Origin: Bog-756 sp963845485
GTDB lineage: Bacteria > Actinomycetota > Acidimicrobiia > Acidimicrobiales > RAAP-2
Direction: 5' to 3'
Assembly: GCA_963845485.1 (NCBI GenBank)
Contig: CAWJSI010000001.1
Span: forward strand, 248,001-312,000
Length of the DNA stretch: 64,000 bases
Positions 50,274 to 58,866 of the stretch are shown here, in pieces. A model generated the notes under the pieces. That model made no database searches. It was not told where the DNA came from and saw only the letters and a list, made by a program, of their open reading frames with translations. A program made the position numbers and the translations under genes. The stretch's first letter is position 1, and the number at the start of each line of letters is the position of its first letter.

Positions 50274-50684
50274 CTACGCCCCGGCAGAGGCAGCGGGAGT
50301 CCACAGGAGCTCCCAACGGTTGCCCTCGGGGTCGGCCACGACGGCGGCCCGGCCCCCGAAGGACTGGTCCTCGGGCTCGCTGACCGAGCGACCTCCCGCC
50401 TCGACGGCCTGGGCGAAGGCGGTGTCGACGGCGCGGCTGTTGGCCACCCTGATCACCAAGGTCATGGCCGACCGGTCGACGCCCGTGCCCTCATCGGACC
50501 CGGTGCTGGGGAACAGGGCGAGTGTGACGTCGCCCAGTGGGAAGAAGGCCAAGGTGTCCGAGGCGCCAGGTTGCTCGTGCCAGCCCAGCTCCCGATAGAA
50601 GCGACGCAGGGCGGGCAGGTCCCGGGCGCTCAGCACCACCATGTTGAGGTGGGCCGGCACGCGTGGCGCCGCGGGGTCGGACAC
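50274..50684 (-). CDS. VOC (glyoxalase/bleomycin-resistance) superfamily protein
   Basis: A 136-residue protein with two babbb modules: HLNMVVLSARDLPALRRFYR in the first and a second beginning TLVIRVANSRAVDTAF, ending VVADPEGNRWELLW, the family end signature. The metal-ligand positions (His16, Glu at the end) are plausible. It may bind, sequester or isomerise a small molecule. It is 5 bases after the DUF5996 gene in the same direction, so they are probably co-transcribed. Confidence 0.85.
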   Translation of the reverse strand: MSDPAAPRVPAHLNMVVLSARDLPALRRFYRELGWHEQPGASDTLAFFPLGDVTLALFPSTGSDEGTGVDRSAMTLVIRVANSRAVDTAFAQAVEAGGRSVSEPEDQSFGGRAAVVADPEGNRWELLWTPAASAGA

Positions 50685-50689
50685 GGGGT

Positions 50690-51610
50690 TCAGGCCACCG
50701 GAGGCGGCGTACCCTCAGCACTGGCCGTGAGGCCCGGGTCCCAGGCGCACACGGTGCAGGCGTGGTGGAACGACGACCGGGCGAACTCGAGCGCCAACGC
50801 CCGGGGGTCGGCGCTCGAACACACGTCGCTCCACTCGAGGATGTACTCACCGAGGGAGCCGTCCCACCGGGCCGCCGGCGGACTGAGCGTGGCGCCGGCG
50901 AAGCCATCCGGCGCGGGATGGGCGTAGGAGTAGAAGGCCGCCTGGTTGGTGGTCCGGTCGCCCGGCCACCATCCGACGGCTACCTCTTGGGCGTCCATGG
51001 CGTTGCGCATGATGAAGTCGTCCGACGGTGGTGCGGCCGGGGCGCCGGAGAATAGGTTGACGGCGACGTCAAACGAGCCCCACCAGGCGTTGACCGGTGT
51101 CGACCGTCCCCGGTACGGGGCCCGGAACTCGGCGAGAACCAGGGCCGCCTGGGTAGCGGCGGCGAAGTAGTCGGCCACCTGGTCGGTGTCGTAGCTGGCA
51201 TGCTCGTCGTCCTCGTTGAGCGGCACGGTCCACGGCACCTCCTGGGGTGTCATGTTGACGGCGACCGGACCGACCAGACTCTCGACGGTGGCCAACACCT
51301 CCCGGGTGACCTCGCCCACCGAGCGGTCGGGTACGAGCGGGACACGGCCCCCACCCCGGCCACTGGTCTCAATGACGGCCTCATGGACCCGCAGGTCGAG
51401 CACGACCGTCATCGTCCCGGATCCGTCCGGGGCCGGCAGTGGGGCGGTCTCCCAGCCGCGGGACGTCAGGCGCAGGGCGGCGTGCTGGAGTTGGGGCTCG
51501 GGCGGGGCCAGGGCCACCGCCAACTTGCCCAGCAGTTGGGTGTGGCCGTGGAGGGTGTCGCAGGTCCCGGCCCACCGGTCATAGGCGAGGACCGGCCATG
51601 ACGAGGACAT
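50690..51610 (-). CDS. DUF5996 family protein
   Basis: A 306-residue soluble protein of DUF5996 type. The start (SWPVLAYDRWAGTCDTLH, then LLGKLAVALAP) and the central VNMTPQEVPWTVPLNEDDEH, plus the aromatic C-terminal GWWPGDRTTNQAAFYSYAHP, are characteristic. It has no membrane segment or known catalytic motif. The family is widespread in bacteria and of unknown function. It overlaps in operon with the VOC protein downstream. Confidence 0.82.
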   Translation of the reverse strand: MSSSWPVLAYDRWAGTCDTLHGHTQLLGKLAVALAPPEPQLQHAALRLTSRGWETAPLPAPDGSGTMTVVLDLRVHEAVIETSGRGGGRVPLVPDRSVGEVTREVLATVESLVGPVAVNMTPQEVPWTVPLNEDDEHASYDTDQVADYFAAATQAALVLAEFRAPYRGRSTPVNAWWGSFDVAVNLFSGAPAAPPSDDFIMRNAMDAQEVAVGWWPGDRTTNQAAFYSYAHPAPDGFAGATLSPPAARWDGSLGEYILEWSDVCSSADPRALALEFARSSFHHACTVCAWDPGLTASAEGTPPPVA

Positions 51611-51661
51611 GGCCCGACGCTACCAGCGCCCCCTCGACCAGCGCTGGGGCCGGCCGGCTGC

Positions 51662-52474
51662 TCAGGACTCGGGACCCGAGAGCCCGAGCATCTTGGTCAC
51701 ACCGTGGTCCCGGCCGGTCGTGTATCCCCCGTCCACGGGGAGGGCGTGACCGGTGATGAACGAGGCGTCCTCCGACAGCAGGAAGGCGGTCGCCGCCGCG
51801 ATCTCCTCGGGGCGTCCGAGTCGGCCGAGCTTGTGCTCGGCCACCACGCCCGCCTTCGACTCCTCCAGGCCGGGCCAGTCGAAGACACCCCGCAGCATCG
51901 GCGTGTCGATGAAGCCGGGGCAGACGGCGTTCACCCGGATGCCCCGGCCGGCGTAGTCGATGGCCATGCTCTTGGTCAGGATCACCACCCCGCCCTTGGA
52001 GGCGCTGTACACGCTGCCGCCCGCCGTGCCCTCCAGCCCCTCGACGCTGGCGATGGTCACGACCGAGCCGCGGGAGCCGTCCACGCGGGGCTGGCTGAGC
52101 ATGGCGCCGATGGCGTGCTTGGCCACCAGGTACGTCCCGGTCAGGTTGATACCGAGGACCCGGTTCCACTCGTCGGTGTCCAGCAGGTGCACCGGCCCTC
52201 CGCTGGCCACCCCGGCCGAATTGACCACGCCGTCGATCCGACCGCCGAAGTGCACGGCGGCCGCCATGAGATTTGCGACCGCCTCCTCATCGGCCACGTC
52301 GGCCCGGTGGAACAGCCACGACGTCGGGGAGGATCCCGGCAGTGTCTCGGCCGGCTCGACGAGGTCCGCCCCCACCACCGAGGCCCCCTCCTCGATGAGC
52401 CGGGCGGCGCACGCCCAGCCGATGCCCGACGCCACCCCGGTGACGACGACGCACTTCCCCTTCAGACCTCGCAT
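51662..52474 (-). CDS. Short-chain dehydrogenase/reductase
   Basis: A 270-residue classical SDR with TGVASGIG at residues 12-19, the N(S)AG strand, catalytic Ser in TIASVEG, YSASK, and PGFIDTPML followed by HALPVDGGYTTG at the end. Asp residues after strand two (GADLVEP) suggest NAD(H). It follows the zinc alcohol dehydrogenase by 55 bases on the same strand; the pair could form a short alcohol or sugar oxidation pathway. Substrate unknown. Confidence 0.88.
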   Translation of the reverse strand: MRGLKGKCVVVTGVASGIGWACAARLIEEGASVVGADLVEPAETLPGSSPTSWLFHRADVADEEAVANLMAAAVHFGGRIDGVVNSAGVASGGPVHLLDTDEWNRVLGINLTGTYLVAKHAIGAMLSQPRVDGSRGSVVTIASVEGLEGTAGGSVYSASKGGVVILTKSMAIDYAGRGIRVNAVCPGFIDTPMLRGVFDWPGLEESKAGVVAEHKLGRLGRPEEIAAATAFLLSEDASFITGHALPVDGGYTTGRDHGVTKMLGLSGPES

Positions 52475-52529
52475 GGAACCTCCGTTTCGCCGGGCTGTCC
52501 ACGACGACCCGGTCCGTGTCGGACTGTCG

Positions 52530-53714
52530 TCAGCCCTCGGGCCGGAAGACGACCTTGATGGCGTGGGAGACGTTCCGGTCGATGGCCGTGTCGACCGCAG
52601 TGCGGTACTCCTCGAGGGGGAAGCGGTGGGTCACCACCTCGCCGGGCAGCAGTCCGGCGGCCAGGACGTCGAGCGCACGGTCGACCGAGTGCCGGTTGGG
52701 TCCGCCGGCCAACCCCGGTGCTGATCCCGCGTCCACCGTGTGGTCGAGGGAGCCGACCAGCGCGGCCTCCTTGTACCAGACGGGGGTCAGATCGACCTCG
52801 CTGATGCCCGCCGCGCCCAGCAGGAGCACGGTGCCCCGGTGGGCCACGGCCGCCAGAGCCTCGGTGACCGACTGGGGTGAGCCCACCGCCTCCACCACAT
52901 AGGGGAATCCCCCCATGAGCATCTGGTGGGCCTTGTGCCCGATGACCCGGGCCCCGGAGATCTCGGCCAGAGCCGCCCAGTGGCTGTTGTCCACCTCGGT
53001 CCGCACCACGTGGTCCGCTCCGCAGAGTACTGCCGCCTCCGCCTGGTGAGCGTGGCGGGCGAGCACGGTCACCTCGCACCTGGGATAGAGACCCCGTAGC
53101 GCAGCCGCGGTGGCCAACCCGATGATGCCGGCACCGACGATGAGCACCGGGTCGCCGTCGGTGGGCGGAGCCCGTAACAGTCCGTGGCAGGCGATGGAGA
53201 CCGGCTCGTGCAGACAGGCCAGGTCGTCGGGCACCACTTCGGGGATCGGGTGGAGCATCGATCCGTGGGCCACGACCTGCTCGGCCCAACCGCCACCGAG
53301 TCCCGAGGTGAAACCGAGGGTGCGTCCGCTGCTCACGATCCTGGTGTCGAGCGAGAGGCACGACGAGGTCCACCCCCGTGCACAGTTGGCACACGGTGGG
53401 GTGATGCCCCGGGCCAGACAGGGGATGCACGGATCGACGGCCACCCTCGTCCCCACGGGGTGGGGGCAGTCGGCCCCCGCCTCGACGACGCGACCGGCGA
53501 TCTCGTGTCCGAGGACGAAGGGGAACGAGGCGAGGGACACCAACGTGGGTGAGGGACCGGTGTTGTGGGCGAACAGGTGGAGATCGCTCCCGCAGATCCC
53601 CCCGCTGGCCACAGCTACCCGGGCCCAGCTGCCGGTGGGCAGCTCGGGTTCGGCCAGGTCGACCAACGAGGCCGGGAACGCCGGATCGGCCATGTCGAAC
53701 TGGACGGCACGCAC
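52530..53714 (-). CDS. Zinc-binding alcohol dehydrogenase (MDR family)
   Basis: A 394-residue medium-chain dehydrogenase. Catalytic zinc ligands fit Cys in GGICGSDLHLF, His-Glu in GHEIAGRVVEAG and Glu in CLHEPVSIACHG. Structural zinc cysteines lie in the CIPC...CANC...C stretch (residues about 97-120). The nucleotide loop is VGAGIIGLATAA. The enzyme oxidises an alcohol with NAD(P)+; the acceptor is unknown, although threonine/sorbitol-type dehydrogenases share this pattern. It lies upstream of the SDR on the same strand. Confidence 0.88.
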   Translation of the reverse strand: MRAVQFDMADPAFPASLVDLAEPELPTGSWARVAVASGGICGSDLHLFAHNTGPSPTLVSLASFPFVLGHEIAGRVVEAGADCPHPVGTRVAVDPCIPCLARGITPPCANCARGWTSSCLSLDTRIVSSGRTLGFTSGLGGGWAEQVVAHGSMLHPIPEVVPDDLACLHEPVSIACHGLLRAPPTDGDPVLIVGAGIIGLATAAALRGLYPRCEVTVLARHAHQAEAAVLCGADHVVRTEVDNSHWAALAEISGARVIGHKAHQMLMGGFPYVVEAVGSPQSVTEALAAVAHRGTVLLLGAAGISEVDLTPVWYKEAALVGSLDHTVDAGSAPGLAGGPNRHSVDRALDVLAAGLLPGEVVTHRFPLEEYRTAVDTAIDRNVSHAIKVVFRPEG

Positions 53715-53807
53715 GGGGCCAACGTAGTGGCTCGACGCCGGCCGGGCCCGGCCTTGGTCCCGGGCGTCGAGGTCGGCCCAGGTGGGCCGGGATCCGTATC
53801 CCAGCCG

Positions 53808-55019
53808 CTAGGCCTTCGGTACGCCGCCCCCGCTGGCCGACTCGATCAGGAACCGGGTGGCCGAGCGCACGCCACTCACGAAGAGGTCGTCCTGCTGGGC
53901 GTCGGTCAGCTCGAACTGGGTGGCGCTGATACCCATGTTGTCGATGAAGATGGTGCGGGCCGCCGTGGACTGCTCGACGTGGTAGCGGTCCCACTCGTTC
54001 ATCATGGTCTGGAGGCACCGGACCGCCTCTTGCATGGTGTCGTGGGCCGCCACGGTCTTGGGCATCTCGAGGGCCTGGGCCGACAGCTTGATCCCGATGG
54101 TGGGCCAGCGCGGGGGCTGTCCATCCACACGGTCGAAGGCGTCGATGGGGAAGTTGGCCAGCATGCCGCCGTCCACCCAGGTCACCGTGCCGGCGTCGAA
54201 GTGCTCGGTGGTCGTGGTGCCACCCGGGCCGGGCACGCTCACGTCGCAGGCCTTGGTCTCCACCCGTACCGGCTCGAAGAAGAACGGTATGGACATCGAG
54301 GCCCGGACCGAGCGGGCCACGTCCTCGGTCTCCCGGGTCAGCCCGTAGTAGTCGAGGTCCCACGGGATGCGGACCAGCTCGGAGCGCGTGATGTCGGATG
54401 CATGGATGACCAGGCGGAATCGGCGTTCGGGCGGGAGGCTCATGCCCGGGTCGTCCTCGGGGGCAATGGCCAGGTCCCCGAACGTGCTGACACCCAGCTG
54501 GCCGAGGACGGGCCGCAGCCACTCACCGAGGTAGTCCCCCGAGTAGATCCCCATGTGCGTCATGAGCTCGGCCGCGCCCACTGCCTTCTTGCCGATACCC
54601 CCGATCTTCTCGATCCAGTTGGCCACCCGACCCAGTTGTTCGAACTTGGCGAAGTCGAGGCTGCGGACGTAGCCGTGCAGCGCAGTCATTTCCGCGCCAG
54701 CCTTTCCGATCGAGGCGATCAACGTGGCGGCGATGGCGCCCGCGCTCGTGCCCGCCACCCGCGGGAAGGCGTACCCCGCCTCGCTGAGGACGAGGACCGC
54801 CCCCACCAGTCCGATGCCCTTGACTCCGCCGCCCTCGAGGACCAGATCGGCGACCAGCTGCTCGGTCCCCTGGGGATCGCGCCAGGAGTCCACCCGCCGG
54901 AGCTCGGCGACGGCGGCGTCGAACGACTGCTGGAGGGCCGGCGACCGCCGGTATCCGAGTGGGTGGTCGGCGTCGACGGTGATGTCCGACGACGCTCCAG
55001 CGGCCGGGGCCACGGTCAT
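53808..55019 (-). CDS. Patatin-like phospholipase
   Basis: A 403-residue patatin. The oxyanion glycines are LEGGGVKGIG (residues 61-70), the catalytic Ser92 is in GTSAG, and the catalytic Asp is in WVDGGMLANFP. A long C-terminal helix region follows, and the N-terminal 50 residues are low complexity. It should release fatty acids from phospholipids or acyl lipids. ATG 55019 is one base after the stop of the 62-residue zinc-ribbon gene, so the two are coupled. It has no signal peptide. Confidence 0.9.
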   Translation of the reverse strand: MTVAPAAGASSDITVDADHPLGYRRSPALQQSFDAAVAELRRVDSWRDPQGTEQLVADLVLEGGGVKGIGLVGAVLVLSEAGYAFPRVAGTSAGAIAATLIASIGKAGAEMTALHGYVRSLDFAKFEQLGRVANWIEKIGGIGKKAVGAAELMTHMGIYSGDYLGEWLRPVLGQLGVSTFGDLAIAPEDDPGMSLPPERRFRLVIHASDITRSELVRIPWDLDYYGLTRETEDVARSVRASMSIPFFFEPVRVETKACDVSVPGPGGTTTTEHFDAGTVTWVDGGMLANFPIDAFDRVDGQPPRWPTIGIKLSAQALEMPKTVAAHDTMQEAVRCLQTMMNEWDRYHVEQSTAARTIFIDNMGISATQFELTDAQQDDLFVSGVRSATRFLIESASGGGVPKA

Positions 55020-55020
55020 G

Positions 55021-55209
55021 TCAACGAACGGTCGTCGAGGAGGGGAACGACTCCGGCCGGTATCGGAAGCATCGGGGATTGGAACAGGCCACGCTGGCCG
55101 CGGAGATCCGGCCGGGGAGGACGATCTCCTCCGACTCGGCGTCGATCCACCGCCCCTTGGCGGGGAAGTCACAGTGGGGACAGTGCATCCGGAGTTCGGC
55201 TGTGGTCAC
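55021..55209 (-). CDS. Small zinc-ribbon-like protein
   Basis: A 62-residue protein with CPHC near residue 10 and a second Cys pair (ACSNPRC) near residue 42, a plausible C4 zinc ribbon. The rest is hydrophilic. Its stop TGA is followed by one base and then the patatin ATG, so the two genes are probably translated together. I do not recognise the family. It is divergent from the Ada-AlkA gene about 185 bases away. Confidence 0.6.
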   Translation of the reverse strand: MTTAELRMHCPHCDFPAKGRWIDAESEEIVLPGRISAASVACSNPRCFRYRPESFPSSTTVR

Positions 55210-55382
55210 GGCGGCTACCTCCGTTGTTCTCAGCGCCGTTCAGGATCCCATAGGTCATTGCCGTTGCACGCGGATACCCGGTCGGGATCAGGGCACTCCG
55301 GTGTCCGGCCCCGATCCGGACGGCGGCCCGACGCTCTCACTGTGATGTCGGATTCCCGCCAGTATGGGGGACCCCCGAGGCG

Positions 55383-55388
55383 TACTCT
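55383..55388 (+). promoter_or_regulatory. -10 box of the Ada-AlkA gene, probably leaderless
   Basis: TACTCT ends 6 bases before GTG 55395. The -35 is weak, consistent with an activator (Ada itself) being needed. Confidence 0.35.
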
Positions 55389-55394
55389 GCACGT

Positions 55395-56894
55395 GTGTAC
55401 GAGGACTTCGAGCGGTGCTACCGGGCTGTGCAATCCAAAGACGCCCGGTTCGACGGCTGGTTCGTCACGGCCGTGTTCACGACGGGGATCTACTGTCGAC
55501 CGAGCTGTCCGGCCCGTCCCCCCTTCGCCAAGAACCTCTGTTTCCTCCCGACCGCAGCGGCCGCCCAGCGTGCCGGATTCCGGGCCTGCAAGCGGTGCCG
55601 ACCGGACGCCTCGCCCGGATCGCCGGAGTGGAACGTGCGACAGGACCTCGTCGGCCGGGCCATGCGCCTCATCGGCGACGGCACCGTCGACCGGGTCGGC
55701 GTGACCGGTCTGGCCACCCAGCTCGGTTACAGCACCCGACAGCTCGAGCGGCACCTGATCGCCGAGGTGGGCGCGGGACCCCTGGCCCTGGCACGCGCTC
55801 AACGAGCCCAGACCGCCCGCCTGCTCATCGAGACCACGCCGCTGCCCTTCGCTGATGTGGCCTTCGCCTCCGGGTTCTCGAGCATCCGGCAGTTCAATGA
55901 CACGGTGCGGGCGGTCTTCGACACCACGCCGACGGGACTCCGGTCCCGCTCCAAGCGAGGTGGCTCGCCGGCCCGCCCAGGGGCCCTCACCTTCCGACTG
56001 CCCTTTCGCTCCCCGTTCGCCCCCGAGAGCCTGTTCGGCCATCTGGCCGCCACGGCCGTGCCCGGCTGCGAGGAGGTGCGCGACGGTGCGTACCGCCGAA
56101 CCCTGCGCCTCCCGGCCGGCACCGGCATCGTGACGCTTACCCCGACCTCCGATCACGTGGCCTGCCAGCTGGCCCTCGACGATCTGCGCGACCTGTCGAC
56201 GGCCATCGCCCGGTGCCGCCGCCTCCTCGATCTCGACGCCGACCCCGAGGCGGTCGTCGAACTCCTGGCTTCTGACCCACTCCTGGCCGACGAGGTGGCC
56301 AAGGCTCCCGGTCGGCGGATCCCGGGCACCGTCGACGAGTCGGAGTTGGCCGTGCGGATGGTGCTCGGCCAACAGGTCTCGACGGCTGCCGCGGCGACCC
56401 ACGCCGGCCGCTTGGTCGCCCAGTACGGGACGGTGATCGCCGATCCGGGAGGCGGGCTCACCCACCTCTTCCCCACGCCCGGCGACTTGGTCGACCTGGA
56501 TCCGGCCACGCTCGCCCTCCCTGCGTCCCGGCGCCAGGCGTTGCTCGCCATGGTGGGCGCCCTCGTGGACGGCGACGTGGATCTCGGTGTCGGCGCCGAC
56601 TGGGTCCGGGCCCGCCAGCAGCTCACCGGCGTCACCGGGGTTGGACCGTGGACAGTCGAGATGATCGCCATGCGCGCCCTCGGCGACCCCGACGCCTTCC
56701 CCGCATCGGACATGGGGGTGCGAAAGGGGGCCACCACGCTCGGGTTGCCCGACTCGGCTTCTGGGCTCGAGGGCCGTTCTGCGGGGTGGAGGCCCTGGCG
56801 GTCCTATGCCGTCCAGTACCTGTGGGGCGCCCTCGGGCATCCCATCAACCAGTGGCCGCCCGTGCGACCGCAACCATCGAAAGGATCATCATGA
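55395..56894 (+). CDS. Ada-AlkA fusion: methylphosphotriester sensor and 3-methyladenine DNA glycosylase
   Basis: A 499-residue three-module protein. Residues 1-80 are the Ada zinc domain with C34, C38, C65 and C68; C34 accepts the methyl group from phosphotriesters. Residues about 85-190 are an AraC-type DNA-binding domain (VTGLATQLGYSTRQLERHL). The remainder is AlkA glycosylase with the helix-hairpin-helix LTGVTGVGPWTVEMIAMRAL and the following acidic FPASD. Methylation should turn it into an activator of its own operon, while it also removes alkylated bases. It overlaps the ogt stop-start by 4 bases (ATGA). Confidence 0.93.
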   Translation: MYEDFERCYRAVQSKDARFDGWFVTAVFTTGIYCRPSCPARPPFAKNLCFLPTAAAAQRAGFRACKRCRPDASPGSPEWNVRQDLVGRAMRLIGDGTVDRVGVTGLATQLGYSTRQLERHLIAEVGAGPLALARAQRAQTARLLIETTPLPFADVAFASGFSSIRQFNDTVRAVFDTTPTGLRSRSKRGGSPARPGALTFRLPFRSPFAPESLFGHLAATAVPGCEEVRDGAYRRTLRLPAGTGIVTLTPTSDHVACQLALDDLRDLSTAIARCRRLLDLDADPEAVVELLASDPLLADEVAKAPGRRIPGTVDESELAVRMVLGQQVSTAAAATHAGRLVAQYGTVIADPGGGLTHLFPTPGDLVDLDPATLALPASRRQALLAMVGALVDGDVDLGVGADWVRARQQLTGVTGVGPWTVEMIAMRALGDPDAFPASDMGVRKGATTLGLPDSASGLEGRSAGWRPWRSYAVQYLWGALGHPINQWPPVRPQPSKGSS

Positions 56895-57403
56895 CCGAGA
56901 AGATCTTCCGCACCCTGGAGAGTCCCGTCGGCACGCTCACGGTGGCCGGCGACGGAACGGTCGTTACCAATCTGAGGATGACCGACCAGACCCACGAACC
57001 GGTGGGCCGGACCACATGGCGCCATGAACCGTCCGCCTTCACCGAGGCCGTCGAGCAGCTGCACGCCTACTTCGCCGGTGAACTGACCCGGTTCGACCTC
57101 AGCCTCACGATGGAGGGCTCCGGGTTCCAACGAAGCGTCTGGAAGGCCCTGATCGACATCCCCTACGGGGAGACGACGTCCTACGGCGAGATCGCCCGCC
57201 GGGTAGGGAAGCCGGGCGCGGCGCGAGCGGTGGGCCTGGCCAACGGTCAGAATCCCATCGCCATCATCGTCCCGTGCCACCGAGTCATCGGCGCCAACGG
57301 TTCACTCACTGGCTACGGCGGTGGTCTCGACCGCAAGGTGATCCTCCTCGACCTGGAGCGTGAGCATTTCACGCCCCAGCTGGCCCTTCGAGGTGAGCGG
57401 TAG
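56891..57403 (+). CDS. ogt: Methylated-DNA-protein cysteine methyltransferase
   Basis: A 170-residue O6-alkylguanine transferase with catalytic Cys129 in IVPCHRVIG, the helix-turn-helix SYGEIARRVGKPGAARAVG and the C-terminal YGGGLDRKVILLDLE. It takes the alkyl group from O6-methylguanine in a suicide reaction. ATG 56891 overlaps the Ada-AlkA stop, giving a compact alkylation-repair operon in which one protein senses damage and both repair it. Confidence 0.95.
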   Translation: MTEKIFRTLESPVGTLTVAGDGTVVTNLRMTDQTHEPVGRTTWRHEPSAFTEAVEQLHAYFAGELTRFDLSLTMEGSGFQRSVWKALIDIPYGETTSYGEIARRVGKPGAARAVGLANGQNPIAIIVPCHRVIGANGSLTGYGGGLDRKVILLDLEREHFTPQLALRGER

Positions 57404-57426
57404 GGAGATAGTTCGGGACCGGCCCC

Positions 57427-58278
57427 TCACCGCGTTTTGCCGAGGACGGCGCGGGTGCTTCGGGCCGCCGCCATCGCCGCCTCGTCTGCCGGGAGGGCGT
57501 GGAGGTCGTCGGAGAACACCTCGACTCCCACGGGTGCCTGCGTGCCGGTATGGCGAAGGGCCTCGATGATGCCGGACAGGTCGAACTCCCCCTCGCCGGG
57601 GAGCCGTCGGTGATGCAGGGTGGCATCGAGGAGATCGGCTTCGGCCCGGAGAGGTCCGTCGCAGAGCTGGATGGACAGGATCGACGACCCCGGCACCGCC
57701 CGGAGCTGGTCGACGGTGGTGCCGGTGCGCACGAAGTGCCAGGCGTCGATGGTGAGTCCGCCGTTCGGCTGGCCCGCCGACTCCACGATCTGGAGGGCGG
57801 TGGCCAGATCGGGGATCTTCGACCAGGAGAGCCACTCGAGGTGGACCACCAGACCGTGCTCGGCGGCCCGGGAGCAGAGCCCGGCGAACGCCGCCGTGGC
57901 TTCGTCGATACCCCATTTTCCCCCGAGGACGTCCACCGCATTGAGGGAGTGGGCGCCGACCGCGTCGGCCACGGCGAACAGCTCGTCCTCTCCGAAGCCG
58001 AAGATGTCCTCACTGTCGAGCGACGGCGGGACGACGACGTCCGATGCACCGGGAGGCCACCACCATGTGGGGTCCACCTCCGCCACTGCCAGGCCGTGGT
58101 CGTCGAGCATGGAGCGCAGATCGGTGTCGCTCAACCCCTCGTTCCGGGCGGCGGCGTAGTCGCGTCCCCACAGGGACACAGCGGTGAAGCCTGCAGCTGA
58201 CGCGGCCGCCAGTCGGGCCAGGAAGGGCGTACCGCGCCGCAGCGAGCCTGAACACAGCACAAGATCGTCCGGACCCAT
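57427..58278 (-). CDS. Sugar phosphate isomerase/epimerase-like TIM barrel
   Basis: A 283-residue AP-endonuclease-2/xylose-isomerase-like TIM barrel: VSLWGRDYAAARNEGL, VVHLEWLSWSKI, LTIDAWHFVRTG (Asp/His), ILSIQLCDGP and GVEVFSDDL. Residues Glu, Asp and His at these strand ends could bind a divalent metal. Family members act as sugar or polyol epimerases and isomerases, or as xenobiotic-degrading enzymes. Here the metal-binding pattern is plausible but incomplete, so activity is uncertain. It converges with ogt. Confidence 0.82.
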   Translation of the reverse strand: MGPDDLVLCSGSLRRGTPFLARLAAASAAGFTAVSLWGRDYAAARNEGLSDTDLRSMLDDHGLAVAEVDPTWWWPPGASDVVVPPSLDSEDIFGFGEDELFAVADAVGAHSLNAVDVLGGKWGIDEATAAFAGLCSRAAEHGLVVHLEWLSWSKIPDLATALQIVESAGQPNGGLTIDAWHFVRTGTTVDQLRAVPGSSILSIQLCDGPLRAEADLLDATLHHRRLPGEGEFDLSGIIEALRHTGTQAPVGVEVFSDDLHALPADEAAMAAARSTRAVLGKTR

Positions 58279-58395
58279 TCCCTATCCTCCCCCTACGTGC
58301 CGTGGGAGCGGCACCATGAGCAACGGTAGCGGGTGTGGTGGCGATCCCTACGGGCGTAGCCTCGGGGATGTCGGTCGAGGACGGGGGAGGACGAG

Positions 58396-58851
58396 ATGCC
58401 CGGGATGCGTTTCAACCACATGGAGCTGTCGTTCCCGAGCGGGACGCTGACCCCGGAGTTCCGGAGCGAGGTCGACGCCTTCTACTGCGGGGTGTTGGGC
58501 TGGGACTCGCTCGACACCGACGTCGTGGGCCAGTCCTGTCACCTGCTCCGTCCCGATGACGGCCAGTTCATCCTGCTGGCCGAGGGCAAGGAACCGATCT
58601 CCTCTCCCGGCTACGACCACCTGGGTCTGCTCATGGACACCCGGGAGGAGGTCGACACCCTGCTCGGGCGGGCCCGGGCCTTCCAGGAGAGCGACGACCG
58701 GTTGCGCATCAAGGAGTACGAGGACCTGGTCGGACCGACCCTCACGGTCCATGCCTTCTACGTGCGCTATCTGCTGCCCATCTGGTTCGACGTCCAGTGC
58801 ATGGAGTGGCCGGCGGGACGGGAGCCCGAGCGCCGCTGGCAGTACTCCTGA
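58396..58851 (+). CDS. VOC superfamily protein
   Basis: A 151-residue VOC protein. GGGGAGG precedes the ATG. The start FNHMELSFPSGTLTPEFR, the VDAFYCGVLGWDSLD segment and a second module (YDHLGLLMDTREEVDTLLG) are typical. The C-terminal end (VHAFYVRYLLPIWFDVQCME) is longer than usual. Metal ligands His and Glu are plausible. It could be a dioxygenase or a binding protein; the substrate is unknown. Confidence 0.8.
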   Translation: MPGMRFNHMELSFPSGTLTPEFRSEVDAFYCGVLGWDSLDTDVVGQSCHLLRPDDGQFILLAEGKEPISSPGYDHLGLLMDTREEVDTLLGRARAFQESDDRLRIKEYEDLVGPTLTVHAFYVRYLLPIWFDVQCMEWPAGREPERRWQYS

Positions 58852-58866
58852 AACGTGACGGTGGGA

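Noticed and set aside
52462..54522. 686-residue minus-strand frame
   Set aside because: Alternate frame over the zinc dehydrogenase and patatin; Arg/Pro/Gly-rich, no domain.
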